Positions 1-11,630 are shown, counted from the stretch's first letter. The stretch: 64,000 nt of DNA from Tridacna crocea (GCA_943736015.1 OX031064.1:37189361-37253360), one strand, 5' to 3'. Program-made: numbers and translations. Notes: generated from the letters alone by a model not told the origin.

Positions 1-1692
1 CCAATCTTTTTCAGTGTCAAAGCAATATGATCTTATCATATTTTTTAATGTCTGGTGAAATCTTTCTAAAGCACCTTGACTTTCAGGGTGATAGGCGGAT
101 GACCTATATTGCTTGATTCCTAATTCATGCATAACCTGTTGGAATATACCAGACATAAAATTTGACCCTTGATCAGACTGAACTGATTTTGGAAGACCAA
201 CAAATGTGAAAAACTTTATAAGAGCTTTGACTATTGACTTTGTTTTGATGTTCCTTAAAGGAATAGCTTCAGGAAAACGTGTAGAAGTACACATAATTGT
301 TAAGAGATACTCATTTCCTGACTTGGTTCGAGGTAAAGGACCAACACAATCTATAAGTATCCTACTGAAAGGTTCATCAAAAGCAGGAATAGGTTGTAAT
401 TGAGCTTTGGGAATGGTTTGGTTGGGTTTACCTACCATTTGACATGTATGGCAAGTTTTACAATATTTAGAGACATCTGATTTGAGACCAGGCCAATAAA
501 AATGAGTAATAATTTTGTGATAGGTCTTGTTTATACCTAGATGACCTAACATAGGACTTTCATGGGCTATACTTAGTATTTCATGACGATATGACTTTGG
601 AACCACAATTTGGTGGTAAACAGCCCATTCTTCATCAGCTGGGACATCAAATGGTCGCCATTTTCTCATAACAATCCCATTCTTTATATAGTAACACATT
701 GGGACCTGTGAAATTTCATCTTCAGGTAAAGCCCTAAAAATTAATTTTGAAATCTCAGGATCAGTTTGCTGTTCCTGGATAAGCTGTGACTTTGACAGCG
801 TGTCGTGACCTTGGTCAATAGACCTTGGTGGAGAATGATGAGACATTGACGAGTCTGTCTGAGTACCAGACAAACTGGGATCAAGAGACTTTTTAATCTC
901 ATTATTAAAATATTGACCGATAAAAGTATCTGTCAAGTCAATGTCAGAGTTTGAGTTTTTCAAAATGGCCTTTTTAGCCATAGCTCGGGTAACTGCACAA
1001 GAAGGATACAAGTCAGGAATTTCCTGCTCGATAGGGTCATCTGTTTGACCTATATTTGGTGTGTCAGTTACAAGTGGATTAACCACAACCTTATCTCCAG
1101 CTAAGTCATTGCCTAGCAGTAAATGGACACCTTTAAATGGTAAGGAAGGTTTAATACCAATAACCACAGGCCCAGTAACCAAATCTGATGACAAATTAAC
1201 ATGATGGAGAGGGATATTAACAGTTCCACACTCTACACCCTGAATAAGGACACTAGTACCGGAAGAAGTCTTCTCAGAAAAAGGCAGTATATCTGCTAAA
1301 ATAAGAGATTGAGAAGCTCCTGTGTCTCTTAAAATTTTAATAGGGGTAGGTGGGCAATTATCACCTGAAAGTGATACAAAACCATTCAACATAAATGGTT
1401 CAAAAATCTCCATAGTAGAATCAGACTTGGGTTTTGTGACTATGTCAATTGTATTGGTTTTAATAGAAGACTGTGGCCTTGGTCTAAGAGTGGTGAGCCC
1501 TGTTGGTTTGGCTTCATCACTTTCTAACTTCCTTTTTAATTTCAAACATTCAGAAACAAGGTGACCAGGTTTCTTACAATAGTTACAAGTGGGTCGAGAT
1601 AAGGGATATTGACTTTTGGTTTCACTAGTAGAATTGGGTTTGGGTGTATTGGATTGACTGGGCATGCCAGATGAATTACCAGACATAAATTT
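1..1692 (-). CDS. Retroelement polyprotein portion: zinc knuckle, protease, integrase (fossil)
   Basis: Part of the LTR element. A CCHC knuckle (C-x2-C-x4-H-x4-C) lies at 1546-1587. The retropepsin active-site motif DTGAS lies at 1312-1326. Further along come an integrase zinc finger of the HFYWPG...C-x2-C type and the integrase core, including SDQG and HPESQG motifs near the left window edge. The protein processes and inserts the element's DNA in the family. No host function is suggested. Confidence 0.85.
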
Positions 1693-1706
1693 ATTTTGGG
1701 GATGTG

Positions 1707-2184
1707 TCCCCGTGGGGTCCCGGGGGTTTTTGTATAGAATAGGACCTCGGCCTTTCTCTATGGCATGTCGTAGAAGGCGACTAAAATTAGAGACAAACGG
1801 CTGCTTTCCTCGTAATTCGTAGAATTGCAGCAGGCTGGGTAGTTCTTATTCCAAATCCTATATTTTTTTCTCGATGTAAATAGGGTTTGGAATGGGAATC
1901 AATTGGCCTGTGGGACCCCGTGTGGTTTAATCGGGGGTATAAGAATAAACCACTGCAGTCCCGCGATCGTCACATCTGCCATTTCATCTGGCGGAACAAA
2001 AGTGACAGCATGCATGTCGTAAAAGGCGACAAAAGGGGCATCATTTTGTGTTTCATCCATTCCTCATTTATCATGTTTGTCTTGTGTTGTTCGACATGTA
2101 TGTTATTTTCACCTCACATTATTGTTTACTAAGTGCGCCCAATATGACCTAAGTTGTCGACGGGCCTTAAAACACTATTCATTC
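1707..2184 (+). mobile_element. SINE or 5'-truncated LINE tail inserted in gag
   Basis: A 478-bp insertion is flanked by 14-bp direct repeats ATTTTGGGGATGTG at 1693-1706 and 2185-2198. Such long duplications are typical of LINE-driven retroposition. The insert ends in an ATTC-repeat tail. It contains two related blocks, each with a CATGTCGTA(G/A)AAGGCGAC motif. It has no coding capacity of its own that I can see. Its family is not certain. Confidence 0.75.
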
Positions 2185-2198
2185 ATTTTGGGGATGTG

Positions 2199-3231
2199 AG
2201 GAAGTAGGTTTGGGTTTATTAATAAAAGAAACTTTATGTGTAAGGTAGTAATCGTCAGCCAGACGAGCTGCTTCTTCTAAAGTTTCAACTTGTTTTTCGT
2301 CTAAGAATGTCTTAACATCAAATTGAATACAACGTTTGAATTCTTCAACTAACATAAGTTGTCTTAGTTTATCATAATTTTGGTCTATTTCCTTAGAACA
2401 GCACCATCTATCAAATAACTGTTCTTTGTTTCTAGCAAATTCAACATGAGTCTGGTTGGAATCTTTTTTACAATTTCTAAATTTTTGTCTATATGCTTCT
2501 GGGACCAGCTCATAACCTTTGAGAATAAGTTCTTTAACAGTCTCATAATGATGACATTGTTCAACGCCTAGTTGTGTATAAATTTCACGAGCTTTGCCTA
2601 TCAAAACACTTTGCAGAAGCAAAGTCCAGTGCTCTTTTGGCCAATTTAAGTTTTCTGCAACTTTTTCAAAGTGTAGGAAGTATTTATCAACTTCTTTTTC
2701 TTGAAATGGAGGAACAAGCCTAATATGTTTTGTAACATCGAAATTGTATTCAACCTTTTCCTTGGGCTGATTTGCTCTTTCTTGCATTTCTATTTCCCTC
2801 ATTCTTAATTGAAATTCTCTCTCCTTCTCTCTCTCTTCTCTTTCCCTTTCTCTTTCCTTCTCTCTCTCTTCTCTTTCCTTCTCTCTCTCTTCTCTTTCCC
2901 TTTCTCTTTCCTTCTCTCTCTCTTCTCTTTCTTCTCTCTGTCTTTCCCTTTCTCTTTCTATTTCTAACTGTCTGATCTGAAGTTTTAATTCAAGTTCTTT
3001 CGAACTTGAAACTGACTGAATGTCAACTATCAGGGAAAGAGCATTTTCATTAAAAATCTCCTCATCAACAAAATATTGTACCAAAATGTTCTTAATTTCA
3101 TGTTTACGCATTGAAGATTTTATTTCAGACAATTTATAGTGCTTAGCAAGATTAAGCAAATCAGTCTTTTTACCCAAATTCAGTAACTCCACAGATGGTT
3201 CAGCCGTAAATTTATCTAAGTCAAAAGACAT
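2199..3231 (-). CDS. Retroelement gag (fossil) with SCAN-like capsid region
   Basis: Part of the LTR element; the reading frame starts at 3231, about 130 nt after the primer site. About the first 90 residues are a SAP-like helical region. Residues about 95-160 are an extreme E/R-rich coiled coil, encoded by a CT-rich tract at 2815-2970. A helical capsid segment follows, starting RLVPPFQEKEVDKYF and resembling the SCAN family. The retroposon at 1707-2184 separates this part from the zinc knuckle. Confidence 0.85.
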
Positions 3232-3359
3232 GTTTGTTTGTTGCTGGATTCAAGTACAAAATGGTATTATAATTACTGATTAGTAGACGAATGCGTTAGT
3301 CTATTTTCCAATCGATGGATAGTCCAAAATGGAAAACAAATACGTTAGTCTATTTTCCA

Positions 3360-3377
3360 ATCCCGGACGAGCCCCCA
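3360..3377 (-). other. Primer binding site, tRNA-Pro type
   Basis: The minus strand reads TGGGGGCTCGTCCGGGAT. This equals the complement of a tRNA-Pro 3' end, the primer site familiar from murine leukaemia virus. It lies 5 nt from the LTR edge. Confidence 0.85.
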
Positions 3378-3382
3378 ATTTC

Positions 3383-3942
3383 TGTTACGAGTCAGGCGTA
3401 ACTAGAAAGAAGAAGCCAGCAACAAACGATAACAATTAACAGAATTTATTAACAAAAATATCAAATAAACAGTGACAATATTACAATAGTACAAAACAAT
3501 ACCTTAGACGTTAAATTCAGAAGACAAACTATTCCAGTCTTAATTCCAATCTGATCCTGATCCAAACTGAATGTAATCCAAGCACACAAAGTAATCCTCA
3601 CTTTAGTCTAGTCTGATCCAAATCCAAACTGAATGTAATCCAGGCACTAATTATGACACAAACACAAGATAATCCCCACTGAAGTCTGGCAATCATGTAT
3701 TAACTAGTGAACACTGAGATGTAAAAAGCTTTTCCTTTTATAATAACAGGGAAACTTCCAGAAAATTCATGTTAAAATCAGTTGCATAACTTCTAGTAAA
3801 CAGATTGTAAAAAGGCCTGGAAACTTCCAGCACAATATTCCACAAGAGAGAATCCAGTTCTAAAAATAGCTACAGGGGAAAACCATTCAAAAATAGATAC
3901 ACACATGAACAAAGCTAATAATAACTGGGCATGTACATAACA
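3383..3942 (-). repeat. 5' LTR of the Gmr1-like element
   Basis: A 560-bp block has short inverted ends TGTTA at 3383 and TAACA ending at 3942. One side is the primer site; the other abuts directly on the arm of a MITE. The partner LTR is outside the window. Confidence 0.72.
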
Positions 3943-4126
3943 GAAGCCTTTAGAAAACATTGTGGGAAAAGGAGAAAATGCTGGTAACCAGCATTTTCTC
4001 CTTTTCCCACAATGTTTTCTACCCTTCACAAAACAAATTTCAAATTTTCAGTCACTTTTATGGTTTCGTCTGCAAATGCTTTCAATTTGGACCAGTCTAA
4101 AATATTGTCGTTTGGTAATGGGTTAA
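3943..4126 (+). mobile_element. MITE-A copy cut by the LTR element
   Basis: MITE-A is the commonest element here. A full copy is about 225 bp, flanked by TTAA, with inner ends CCC(T/A)TTACC and GGTAA(A/T)GGG, and a hairpin core of about 64 bp centred on TGCTGGTAACCAGCA. TTAA target sites plus CCC termini suggest a non-autonomous piggyBac-like element (inference). 'Plus' here means the ACACAATCCCTACTTTTGAC arm is on the left. This copy lacks its left arm because the LTR element sits there; the right end TTAA is at 4123-4126. Confidence 0.85.
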
Positions 4127-4469
4127 ACATTTTATATGTTTATGCATCGGCGGATCTAGCATGCTGGCATGGAAGGGAGTTAGGGAGAAGGGCTGGGAAG
4201 ATCCAGAATCCTCATAAATTTTAAGTTATCGTTATCTGCCTGGCTGACATATACCTCTACTTTTTGCAGATGAATTAAGCCCCCCTTTTCACAGAGCCTG
4301 ACGTATATGTAAATCCGTACTAAGTTACAAAATATTGCTGTGATACTAAAAGATATTTCGGTAATCTAGACCAGCTAATTTACTTGTAAACTTCCTAGCC
4401 ATCAGAAAATTAGTTGTTCTTGTATATGCAAACTCCATACAAAAGAAACCCCGAGTTTTAACAGCCCAG

Positions 4470-4867
4470 CGTCTTCGCAAGCCAAGGCTGACGATTCACT
4501 TCGCTACTCTACCCTTGGCGGATTGAGCTTGATTTTTACATTCACCCAATACGGTCTTTCATTGGATGCAGCCAGCTCTAGCTGCACCGAATGAGATCGC
4601 TCATAGCATCTTAGATAAAAATAGAAGGTATCTACCTTTCGAATAAAGGGTAAACATGGAAACCCACGTGGATGTCTGCTTATCGCTTCATGTGTACGTA
4701 TTCGTAAGCGGTTTGTAAAACGTTAATTTATTTGCTTTTAGAAATATGATGTAAAGGGGGATAATAACCAGCATCCAATAGATGGCGCATCGCAGGAATC
4801 TCGAAATCGGGCTCAATCAGCCAAGGTAAGATCCACATAGTGATCGTAACCTTGGCTCGCGAAGATG
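4470..4867 (-). mobile_element. Mutator-like MITE, copy 1
   Basis: A 398-bp element with inverted ends (C(G/A)TCTTCGC...GCGAAGATG, then a conserved GCCAAGG) is flanked by perfect 9-bp duplications ACAGCCCAG at 4461-4469 and 4868-4876. Two further copies, at 19039 and 24275, also have perfect 9-bp duplications. A 9-bp target duplication with longish TIRs fits Mutator-like elements. There is no transposase, so it is non-autonomous. Confidence 0.85.
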
Positions 4868-4989
4868 ACAGCCCAGAGGAACAATGTTTTTGAAAAAAGA
4901 TCAGCTAATTTACTTGTAAACTTACTAGCCATTAGAAAACTAGTTGTATAATGCAAACCCTATACCAAACAAACCCCTACTTTTTACAG

Positions 4990-5140
4990 CGCAGAGGAAC
5001 AGTGTTTTTTAGAACATTGTGGGAAAAAGATAAAATGTACCTGGTTCTCTCCATTTTTTCCCATCATTTTAGGCCACAACGAATCTATTGTCTGCAAATG
5101 CTTTGAATTTGGATTAAGTGCAATTTCCTAACATGGGTAA
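4990..5140 (+). mobile_element. Degenerate MITE-A
   Basis: The core ACATTGTGGGAAAAAG, the TGTCTGCAAATGCTTTGAATTTGG arm block (in part) and a terminal TGGGTAAAG are recognisable. The inner hairpin is decayed. Confidence 0.55.
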
Positions 5141-5469
5141 AGATTTGAAATCAACTGAAATCAAACCATTATCTATACGGTAGTGACAAAGTTACGGAAA
5201 AGAGAACAAACTGATTCATGAGGGGTAGAAGTGAAAAGATTCAACCTTCGAACTTTGTAGTGCATTGTTCTTGTGCTTTCGATCGACCTTTTATCTGTAT
5301 AATCACGATATGCACTGTGGTCATGTTGAAGACTTTAAACTCATTGCCATCAATTCGTATGCATTAACTCTGCACTGTACTATCTGGAATTTTAGACTTA
5401 ATTAACATTGAAAGCGTTTGAAGGCGACAAATAAATTGCATACCAATTGATTTACTAGTGAATTATCGT
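5141..5469. other. No feature seen
   Basis: AT-rich intergenic sequence; I see no repeat or coding signal in it. Confidence 0.5.
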
Positions 5470-5625
5470 TGAAAAGGGCAGAAAAAATTTGTAGGAAAAG
5501 GAGAAAAGTTCTGGTTACCAGGATTTCTCCTTGTCGCATAATATTTTCAAAAGCCGCTCTTCAGGAGCATAAAAACTTTTAGGGAAGGGGAGAAATGCTG
5601 GCGGCCAGCATTTTATTTGTCTTCC
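5470..5625 (-). mobile_element. Two degenerate MITE-A cores
   Basis: Two adjacent decayed hairpins: one around CTGGTTACCAG near 5511-5521, the other around GCTGGCGGCCAGC near 5598-5610. They are followed by a run of C. Confidence 0.45.
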
Positions 5626-5734
5626 CCCCCCCCCAACCAGAAAAAAGCATAATGATTAATTAGTCGGTGGCTTTAGAAAAAAGCGACTAATTCATCAGAG
5701 GTGAGAAAGGCGAAATATCGCCAGAAATAGAGTT

Positions 5735-5815
5735 TGCCGCAACCGGGTATCGAACCCGCGGCCGCAATCTTCAGCTCCTGGTCAGTTGTGCTAAGTACTT
5801 GCTATTCGGCTGAGT
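5735..5815 (-). mobile_element. tRNA-like SINE head (fragment)
   Basis: The minus strand contains a B-box-like GGTTCGATACC and an upstream A-box-like stretch. A foldable acceptor stem is not evident, so a SINE head or tRNA relic is likelier than a functional tRNA. Confidence 0.35.
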
Positions 5816-5825
5816 CCAAGTTTCA

Positions 5826-8612
5826 AGAAGCTTTGAAATGGTTGTTTATTAAATGATAAAAGAAGAGAACAATGTTAACGAATAAAACAGCAACAGCATT
5901 AACATAAAAATAACAACGGACACAGTGAGAACAGCAGCAATAATAATAAAAGGAAACAACCGTAGAGAAACAACATAAACGACAACAATGACAATTATAG
6001 TAATCCACGACTAAAAGAAAAAAAAATAGATTATCAAGAACAACAAGAGAAGAAAGAACTATTAAAGACAACAACATCAACAGCTAAATAAATAAAAGAA
6101 TTAAGTAGCCAGCGCTATACAAGAACAGCAAAATACCAATCACCAACACCAGCAAGGCAACAACAAGAGCAATATAAAACACCAACAAAGACAGAAAGAA
6201 CAATAAAATTCGACAAGAGCAAGAGAACGGCAACAACAAGAACAACAACAAGAAGAGGAGCAACAACATAAAATCATCACACAACCACCATCGCAACCAA
6301 AACCACCACCAACAACAACAGCAACAAGACGAGCAACGACATCATATCATCACACAACCACAATCGCAAAACTATACTAGGTACCCAACAACAGTAACAA
6401 ATGGAGCAACAACATAAAATCATCACAACCACCATCGCAACATAAAACACCACCAACAACAACAACAATAAGAGGAGCAACAACATCAAATCAGCACATG
6501 TGCACAACCACAGCCTTTGAAAGAGATTGTGCTGCATCGGTTGTTTCTTTCAGAACTATTCAGAACTGCTGAAGCACCGAGCAGAAGAGAACATGCTGTA
6601 GATGTAATATGGAACATTAGGGCTTCCAAGTAGGATACATTTTATATCCCACGTTCAAAGTCATGGGCAAAAGGAAGCAATCTCTCCTTTTGTTACAACC
6701 TTTAGATCAGAGTGTGCTACAAAAAGTTGAATGACGTCTGACAGCAAAACAGGGTCAAAAGCAGAGAAACAAAGGCCGTGTTTCAGTGTCCCAAAACTGA
6801 AATGCCCTCATTAGAAATCCAAAAGCCATAGAGATTTCGAATATAACATTTGGGGTTCTTTCTGAATATGCTTCCGTGGATGTAGCTCATCAACCGTTCC
6901 ACAAAAAAATTCTAAAAACCGTTCTTATTCTAGATTTAAAAAAAAAAGAGTCATCTGATTGGGTGGAATACAACGTCTCAGCCAATCAGATGGTTGATTT
7001 TGGATTCAGAAATCGAAATCCAATATCGTGACAAGGGCTCCGGGTGTAAGTCAAATGCAATAGTATCCAAAAGCTCACCCTGGAAATCTTTGAATGTACT
7101 AACGCCCGAACTTCCAACCCTTAACCTGGTAAATAAGTGAAATAAAAACTTAAAGCCGATAGCAAACGCTAATTTTGTTATATCAAAAGATAATTCCTTT
7201 TGGACTTTTTTCCTTTTACGGACAAAGTAGATCAAAGATCAGACTGCACGTTCCGTGCAGTCTGATCTTGATCTACTTTGTCCGCAAAAGGTCAGCGAGT
7301 CGTGCTTAGCCTAAGCGTAAAATGGCCAGGTATAAATATCAAGGGACATAACTACGAACTCGATTTGTAGTTCAAATTTATACGAAAACGAATTTAATCG
7401 GTATTTTGTATTTAATTATCCACTTCAAGCGAGATGGTCACAATATCGCAAACACTTTAACTTGTTATCGCCTCTCGATATCGTCTTGAACAGGGCTCTC
7501 AAGTCAGTGGTGAAAATATAGCCCGGGTTCTTTCGCCCATCTAGTCGCCATACATCTTACCCTGAACATTTTAGAAAATCTTCTTTTTGTTTCTCTCTCT
7601 TTTTTTGTCTTTTCAACAGCTTCAACAGTTTCATCACAGATACTTAAAAGCTTGTTTTCATTTTGTTCTTTTTGTTTTTCGTTGTCTCCTGCTATTTTGT
7701 CACGCTTTGTTGTCGTTGTTGTTGCTGGTTGATGGTGCGTTTCTTCCTGCCGTTATGGTCTTTAACCTTCTTTTGTTGTCGTTGTTGGTATTGGTGGTGG
7801 CAGCGGTGTGGTGTAGTGGTTATGAAGGGTTTCGTTGTTCCTGTTGTTGTTGGTGGTAGTTTTGCGATTGTGGTTGTGTGATGATATGATGTTGTTGCTC
7901 CTCGCTGTTGATGGTGGTGGTTTGGGTTGTGATGATGGTTATGTGATGATTTTATGTTGTTGCTCCTCTTGTTGCTGTTGGTGGTGATAGTGGTTTTGGT
8001 TGAGATGGTGGTTGTGTGATGATTTTATGTTGTTGTTCCTCTTGTTGTTGTTGTTGTTGATAATGGTGGATTTGGTTGTGGGGGTGGATGTGTCATGAAT
8101 TTATGCTGTTGCTTCGCTTGTTGTTGTTGTTGGTGGTGGTGGTGATGGTTTTGGTTGAGATGGTGGTTGAGTGATGATTTTATGTTGTTGCTCCTGTTCT
8201 TGTTGAGGCTCCTCTTTTTGTTGTTGTTCTTTTTGTTGCTGTGGTTTTGCTCTTGTCGATTTTTATTGTTCTTTCTGTTCATGTTGGTGTTTTTATTGCT
8301 ATTTTGCTGTTCTTGTATAGCGCTGGTTACTTAATTCTTGTGTTATTTATGTCGCTGTTGTAGTCCTCCATAATTGTTTCTTCTCTTGTTGTTCTTGATA
8401 ATCAACTTTTTTCTTGCAGTCGTGGATTACTGTAATTGTCATCGGGTGTCATTTATGTTGTTTGCCTACAGTTTCATTTCATTGTTATTGCTGCTGTTCT
8501 TACTGTGTCCGTTGTTATTTTTTTTTTTTTTTTTTTTTCTGTCAATGTTGTTGCTGTTTTATTCATTAAAATTGTTCTTTTCTTTTATCGTTTAGGTAAC
8601 AACCGTTTGCTA
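5826..8612. repeat. Large imperfect inverted repeat with CAA/GTT-rich arms
   Basis: The left arm (about 5826-6530, rich in CAACAACAA) is the reverse complement of the right arm (about 7700-8612, rich in GTTGTTGTT). Non-simple blocks also match. For example, the stretch around 5878-5900 (GTTAACGAATAAAACAGCAA) pairs with the stretch around 8545-8575, and a block around 5995-6010 pairs with one around 8415-8430. So this is not merely two microsatellites. The spacer (6540-7560) has no gene I can support. Leu-rich or Asn-rich frames here are simple-sequence artefacts. Confidence 0.7.
7220..7290. repeat. GATCAGACTGCAC hairpin element
   Basis: A short palindrome, GTAGATCAAAGATCAGACTG...CAGTCTGATCTTGATCTAC, is flanked by GGACA and TGTCC. 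It is one of many copies; better-preserved ones extend outward to GTGAGTCGC and terminal TTAACCC-like ends, suggesting a TTAA-type MITE. Confidence 0.7.
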
Positions 8613-8883
8613 GTTTATCGGTTGGTATTAAAGTCCCTCTGTAGTAATGGGTAAAATGAACCGACTGTCTAATATGAAGTGTTTATTATCGCGGTACCGT
8701 CAATATAGCTTTTAAATCACCATATTGCATAATCGGTTTGATTTATAGCTGTAATCGTCCGTTTATATCAGTTTGAAAATTTTGCAATATCATGGAAATC
8801 GGTAGTAAACTCTCTTCCTTTATGAAACGTGCCTTCTTACAAGGTAAAGCCTATCCGCCAAAATCGAGAATTTGCGTCTTTAG

Positions 8884-9112
8884 TTAACCCTTTACTCCAT
8901 AGATACTCATTTCTACGCATTGCTTGTAGAAGCCTTGGGAAAACATTGTGGCAAAAGGTGAAATTGCTCATGATGAGCAATTTCACCTTTTGCCACAACG
9001 TTTTCTACACTATTAAAAGGTGTCATATACACATAAGAAATGGCTTTATCCTTGCTGTTATATAGGGTCAATTAGAGATATCATAGAAATGCCTTATGGG
9101 GAAAAGGGTTAA
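8884..9112 (+). mobile_element. MITE-B full copy
   Basis: TTAA at 8884-8887 and 9109-9112; ends CCCTTTACTCCATAG and CTTATGGGGAAAAGGG. The hairpin core is GTGGCAAAAGGTGAAATTGC with its complement. Same target type and layout as MITE-A but different arms, so a sister family. Confidence 0.85.
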
Positions 9113-9825
9113 AGCTCGGCTTTTTCGCTGTCAGTCGAATGGAACGATTCCCAGCTGTCTAACCGTAAGAAATATCAGCTGCAATTGGAACATGAAAAGT
9201 TGACGAAAATTGTAACATCATAAATGCTCGCCGAAAATAGTTTCGGAAATCGTCTGTAATTTTTATTTTTCCAAAAACTAGTTATTCCTGTTAATGTGGT
9301 GCAATGTGGAAAGGCGTTATGCCAGAATTTTGCTAGTCATCAATATAGTCAATCGTTCGAAATCGAACTCGCCCATTCAACAATATAATATATACGCGTC
9401 TCGTTTTAATAAACACAATAAAAATTTATATTAAACTTAATTGAACAATAAAAATGACAGATATTCGAAAACCTGATAAGGTTAATCCAGAATTCATAAC
9501 TAAATAATAATTCTTCTGCGCCTCGTATCAGACGGTAAGTCCGCCATTTATGATAAAGGAACGGTAAAAGAAGCGGACAGGCGCCACAGAATTACTGTCG
9601 TCTACAAATTGTTTCGATATTTATCTCTCTATAAAATATATTAGTAGCCTGAACGGCTGGTTTTGTTTGTAAACTGACAGTCAAGCATCATTTGTAAGCA
9701 CCCTTCAAAATTAATTATAAGACAACAGGTTACAAGTGAAATTTACATATTGGGTTTACTAAACATCATAAAGATTTGATGAGGCCATTTATGAACAGGT
9801 TAAATATGTCTAGTTGAACTTGTTG
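9113..9825. other. No gene seen
   Basis: AT-rich intergenic sequence with no frame, splice pattern or repeat that I recognise. Confidence 0.45.
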
Positions 9826-9868
9826 AGACTAGCTCTCTCTCTCTCTCTCTCTCTCTCAACACACTCTC
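9826..9868. repeat. CT microsatellite
   Basis: Uninterrupted CT repeats in the middle of an otherwise unique stretch. Confidence 0.9.
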
Positions 9869-9884
9869 TCTAGGACATAAGACT

Positions 9885-11170
9885 CTAGTTAAGGGTTTGC
9901 GATCAAATCAAAACCTTCCAAAAAAGAAACATTCACTGTGATGCTCTGTGAAAGAAGACATTTAATACGTCTACAAAAAGTTGCTACCCAGGTCAGCCTG
10001 AGCCTGTTGGTCAATTTTCTGCATGTCCAAAAACTGTCGTACTTCATGCTTCGGTAGGCTGTTAGACAAAAGTGAGTTTGTTTCATTAGCTTGTGGTTAA
10101 TATGGGGAATTATTTCATGCTTTCCGGTAGAATATCGAGAAATATCAGTGAAAATATTTTTCGATCTTACACTGGTACAACCACGTTCTTGTTGCCTAGG
10201 TAAATTGCGCGTGCCTAACAACCAGGTGGGAAATATATAGAGGATATTTGTTTTTTTCGGTGAAAGATCGAAATTTATTTCATCTCGTGAACACCGTCGG
10301 TAATATTTTCACGAGTGGCTGCGCCACGAGTGAAAATATTACCGATGGTGTTCACGAGATGAAATAAATTTCGATCTTTCACCGAAAAAAAAAAACAAAT
10401 ATTCTATTTATTTCATGCGTTTTACCCTTTCTGGGAGGAGCTTTATCAAAATTCAGTACAGTTCTTTTCCTTATTCCCCGTGGCGTACTCCTCCCACCTA
10501 GCAACGTTACGTCAAGCGCGAGAAATGTAAGGTATATGACGTCATATTTCCCATCTGGTTGTTAGGCACGCGCAATTTACCTAGGCAACAAGAACATGAA
10601 AATCGGTATTTTCACTGGTGGTACCAGTGTAAGATCGAAAAATATTTTCACTGCTATTTCTCGATATCCTACCGGAAAGCATGAAATAAAACGTCATATA
10701 CCTTACATTTCTCGCGCTTGACGTAATATTGTAATGCGTTGCTATGCGGGAGGGGTACGCCACGGGGAATAAAGGAAAAGAACTGTACTGGATTTGATAA
10801 AGCTCCTCCCAGAAAGGGTTAAAAGCATGAAATAAATAGAATAGTTGGGGGTTTTTTTCGGTGAAAGATCGAAATTTATTTCATCTCGTGAACACCATCG
10901 GTAATATTTTCGCTCGTGGCTGCTCCACTCGTGAAAAAATTACCGATGGCATTCACTCGATGAAATAAATTTCGATCTTTCATCGAAAAAGACAAATATC
11001 CTCTATATATTTGCCGAAAAAGGGAAAGGTTTGCGAAAATAACGAGTGCCGTTAGGCACTCGTTATTTTCGCGGACCTTTCCCCTTTGAGGCAAATATTT
11101 CCCCATATTAACCACAAGCTGATGAAATAAATTATATATTATATTTCATCTGAATATTTTGTCAACGAAT
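9885..11170. repeat. Cluster of nested palindromes, families P1 and P2
   Basis: Two P1 hairpins (about 10243-10405 and 10850-10995) read GGTGAAAGATCGAAATTTAT ... TCACGAGTGGC and then the near-perfect complement. One P2 hairpin (about 10995-11115) reads GGGAAAGGTTTGCGAAAATA and its complement around GTGCCGTTAGGCAC. Between them lie inverted copies of a longer body containing TGACGTCATATTTCCCATC. The same body and hairpins recur near 16.2, 45.1, 51.1, 53.1 and 54.2 kb. Probably a foldback DNA element whose boundaries I cannot fix. Confidence 0.65.
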
Positions 11171-11401
11171 GCCACTTTTAAAACTAGCGATCTCAAGTCA
11201 ATAAACCAGATTTTCTGTAGGAAGAAATTATACACTGTGACCGTGTGAATGGGAAATACTTCCCCCCAGCTTTAATTACGTCATTTCTTTACCCATGAAA
11301 TTTCTAAAAATAGACACATGAAATATAATATAGCGAGTTTTTTCCCATATTTTTTGTGCTGACTTGTATTACATGCATTTCCCTGAGTGTGGCTCAAATA
11401 G

Positions 11402-11630
11402 TTAACCCTTTACCACATGACAAGATTTTAGACATGTCCGAATTGAAAGCATTTGCTGATGACAGTTTCAATGTGGCTCATATGAAATGGTTTTTCTTTG
11501 AAAAGGAAGAAAACATTGTGGGAAAAGGAGAAAATGCTGGTAACCAACAATTTCTCCTTTTCCCACAGTGTTTTCAAAAGCCTTCTCTTTCATGGGTGTT
11601 AAAAGTCGTCATTGTGTTGTAAAGGGTTAA
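11402..11630 (-). mobile_element. MITE-A full copy
   Basis: TTAA at 11402-11405 and 11627-11630. The hairpin loop region has partly lost symmetry (CTGGTAACCAACAA). Confidence 0.85.

Larger units (their letters stand above)
1..3942 (-). mobile_element. Ty3/Gypsy LTR retroelement, Gmr1-like gene order (left end outside window)
   Basis: Read on the minus strand, the parts run: LTR, tRNA-Pro-type primer site, gag with a SCAN-like capsid region and coiled coil, a CCHC zinc knuckle, a protease with DTGAS, and then integrase directly, with its H2C2 finger (about 450-512) and the core D, D and E motifs. No reverse transcriptase lies between protease and integrase. The established Gmr1-like group of Ty3/Gypsy elements has this order, with RT/RNase H after integrase, and SCAN domains are known to derive from that group's gag. 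Here RT would lie left of position 1. The element is visibly broken about once, by an inserted retroposon in gag; the rest reads well, suggesting it is fairly young. Only one LTR is visible, so it cannot be dated by LTR divergence. Confidence 0.88.

Noticed and set aside
206-403. 65-residue plus-strand frame
   Set aside because: Antisense shadow of the integrase region on the minus strand.
2772-2975. Phe/Leu/Ser-rich plus-strand frame
   Set aside because: Antisense of the E/R-rich coiled coil in gag.
5823-6537. Three hydrophobic Leu-rich frames on the minus strand, resembling membrane proteins
   Set aside because: Encoded by CAA-rich simple sequence in the inverted repeat; mirrored frames occur in the other arm.
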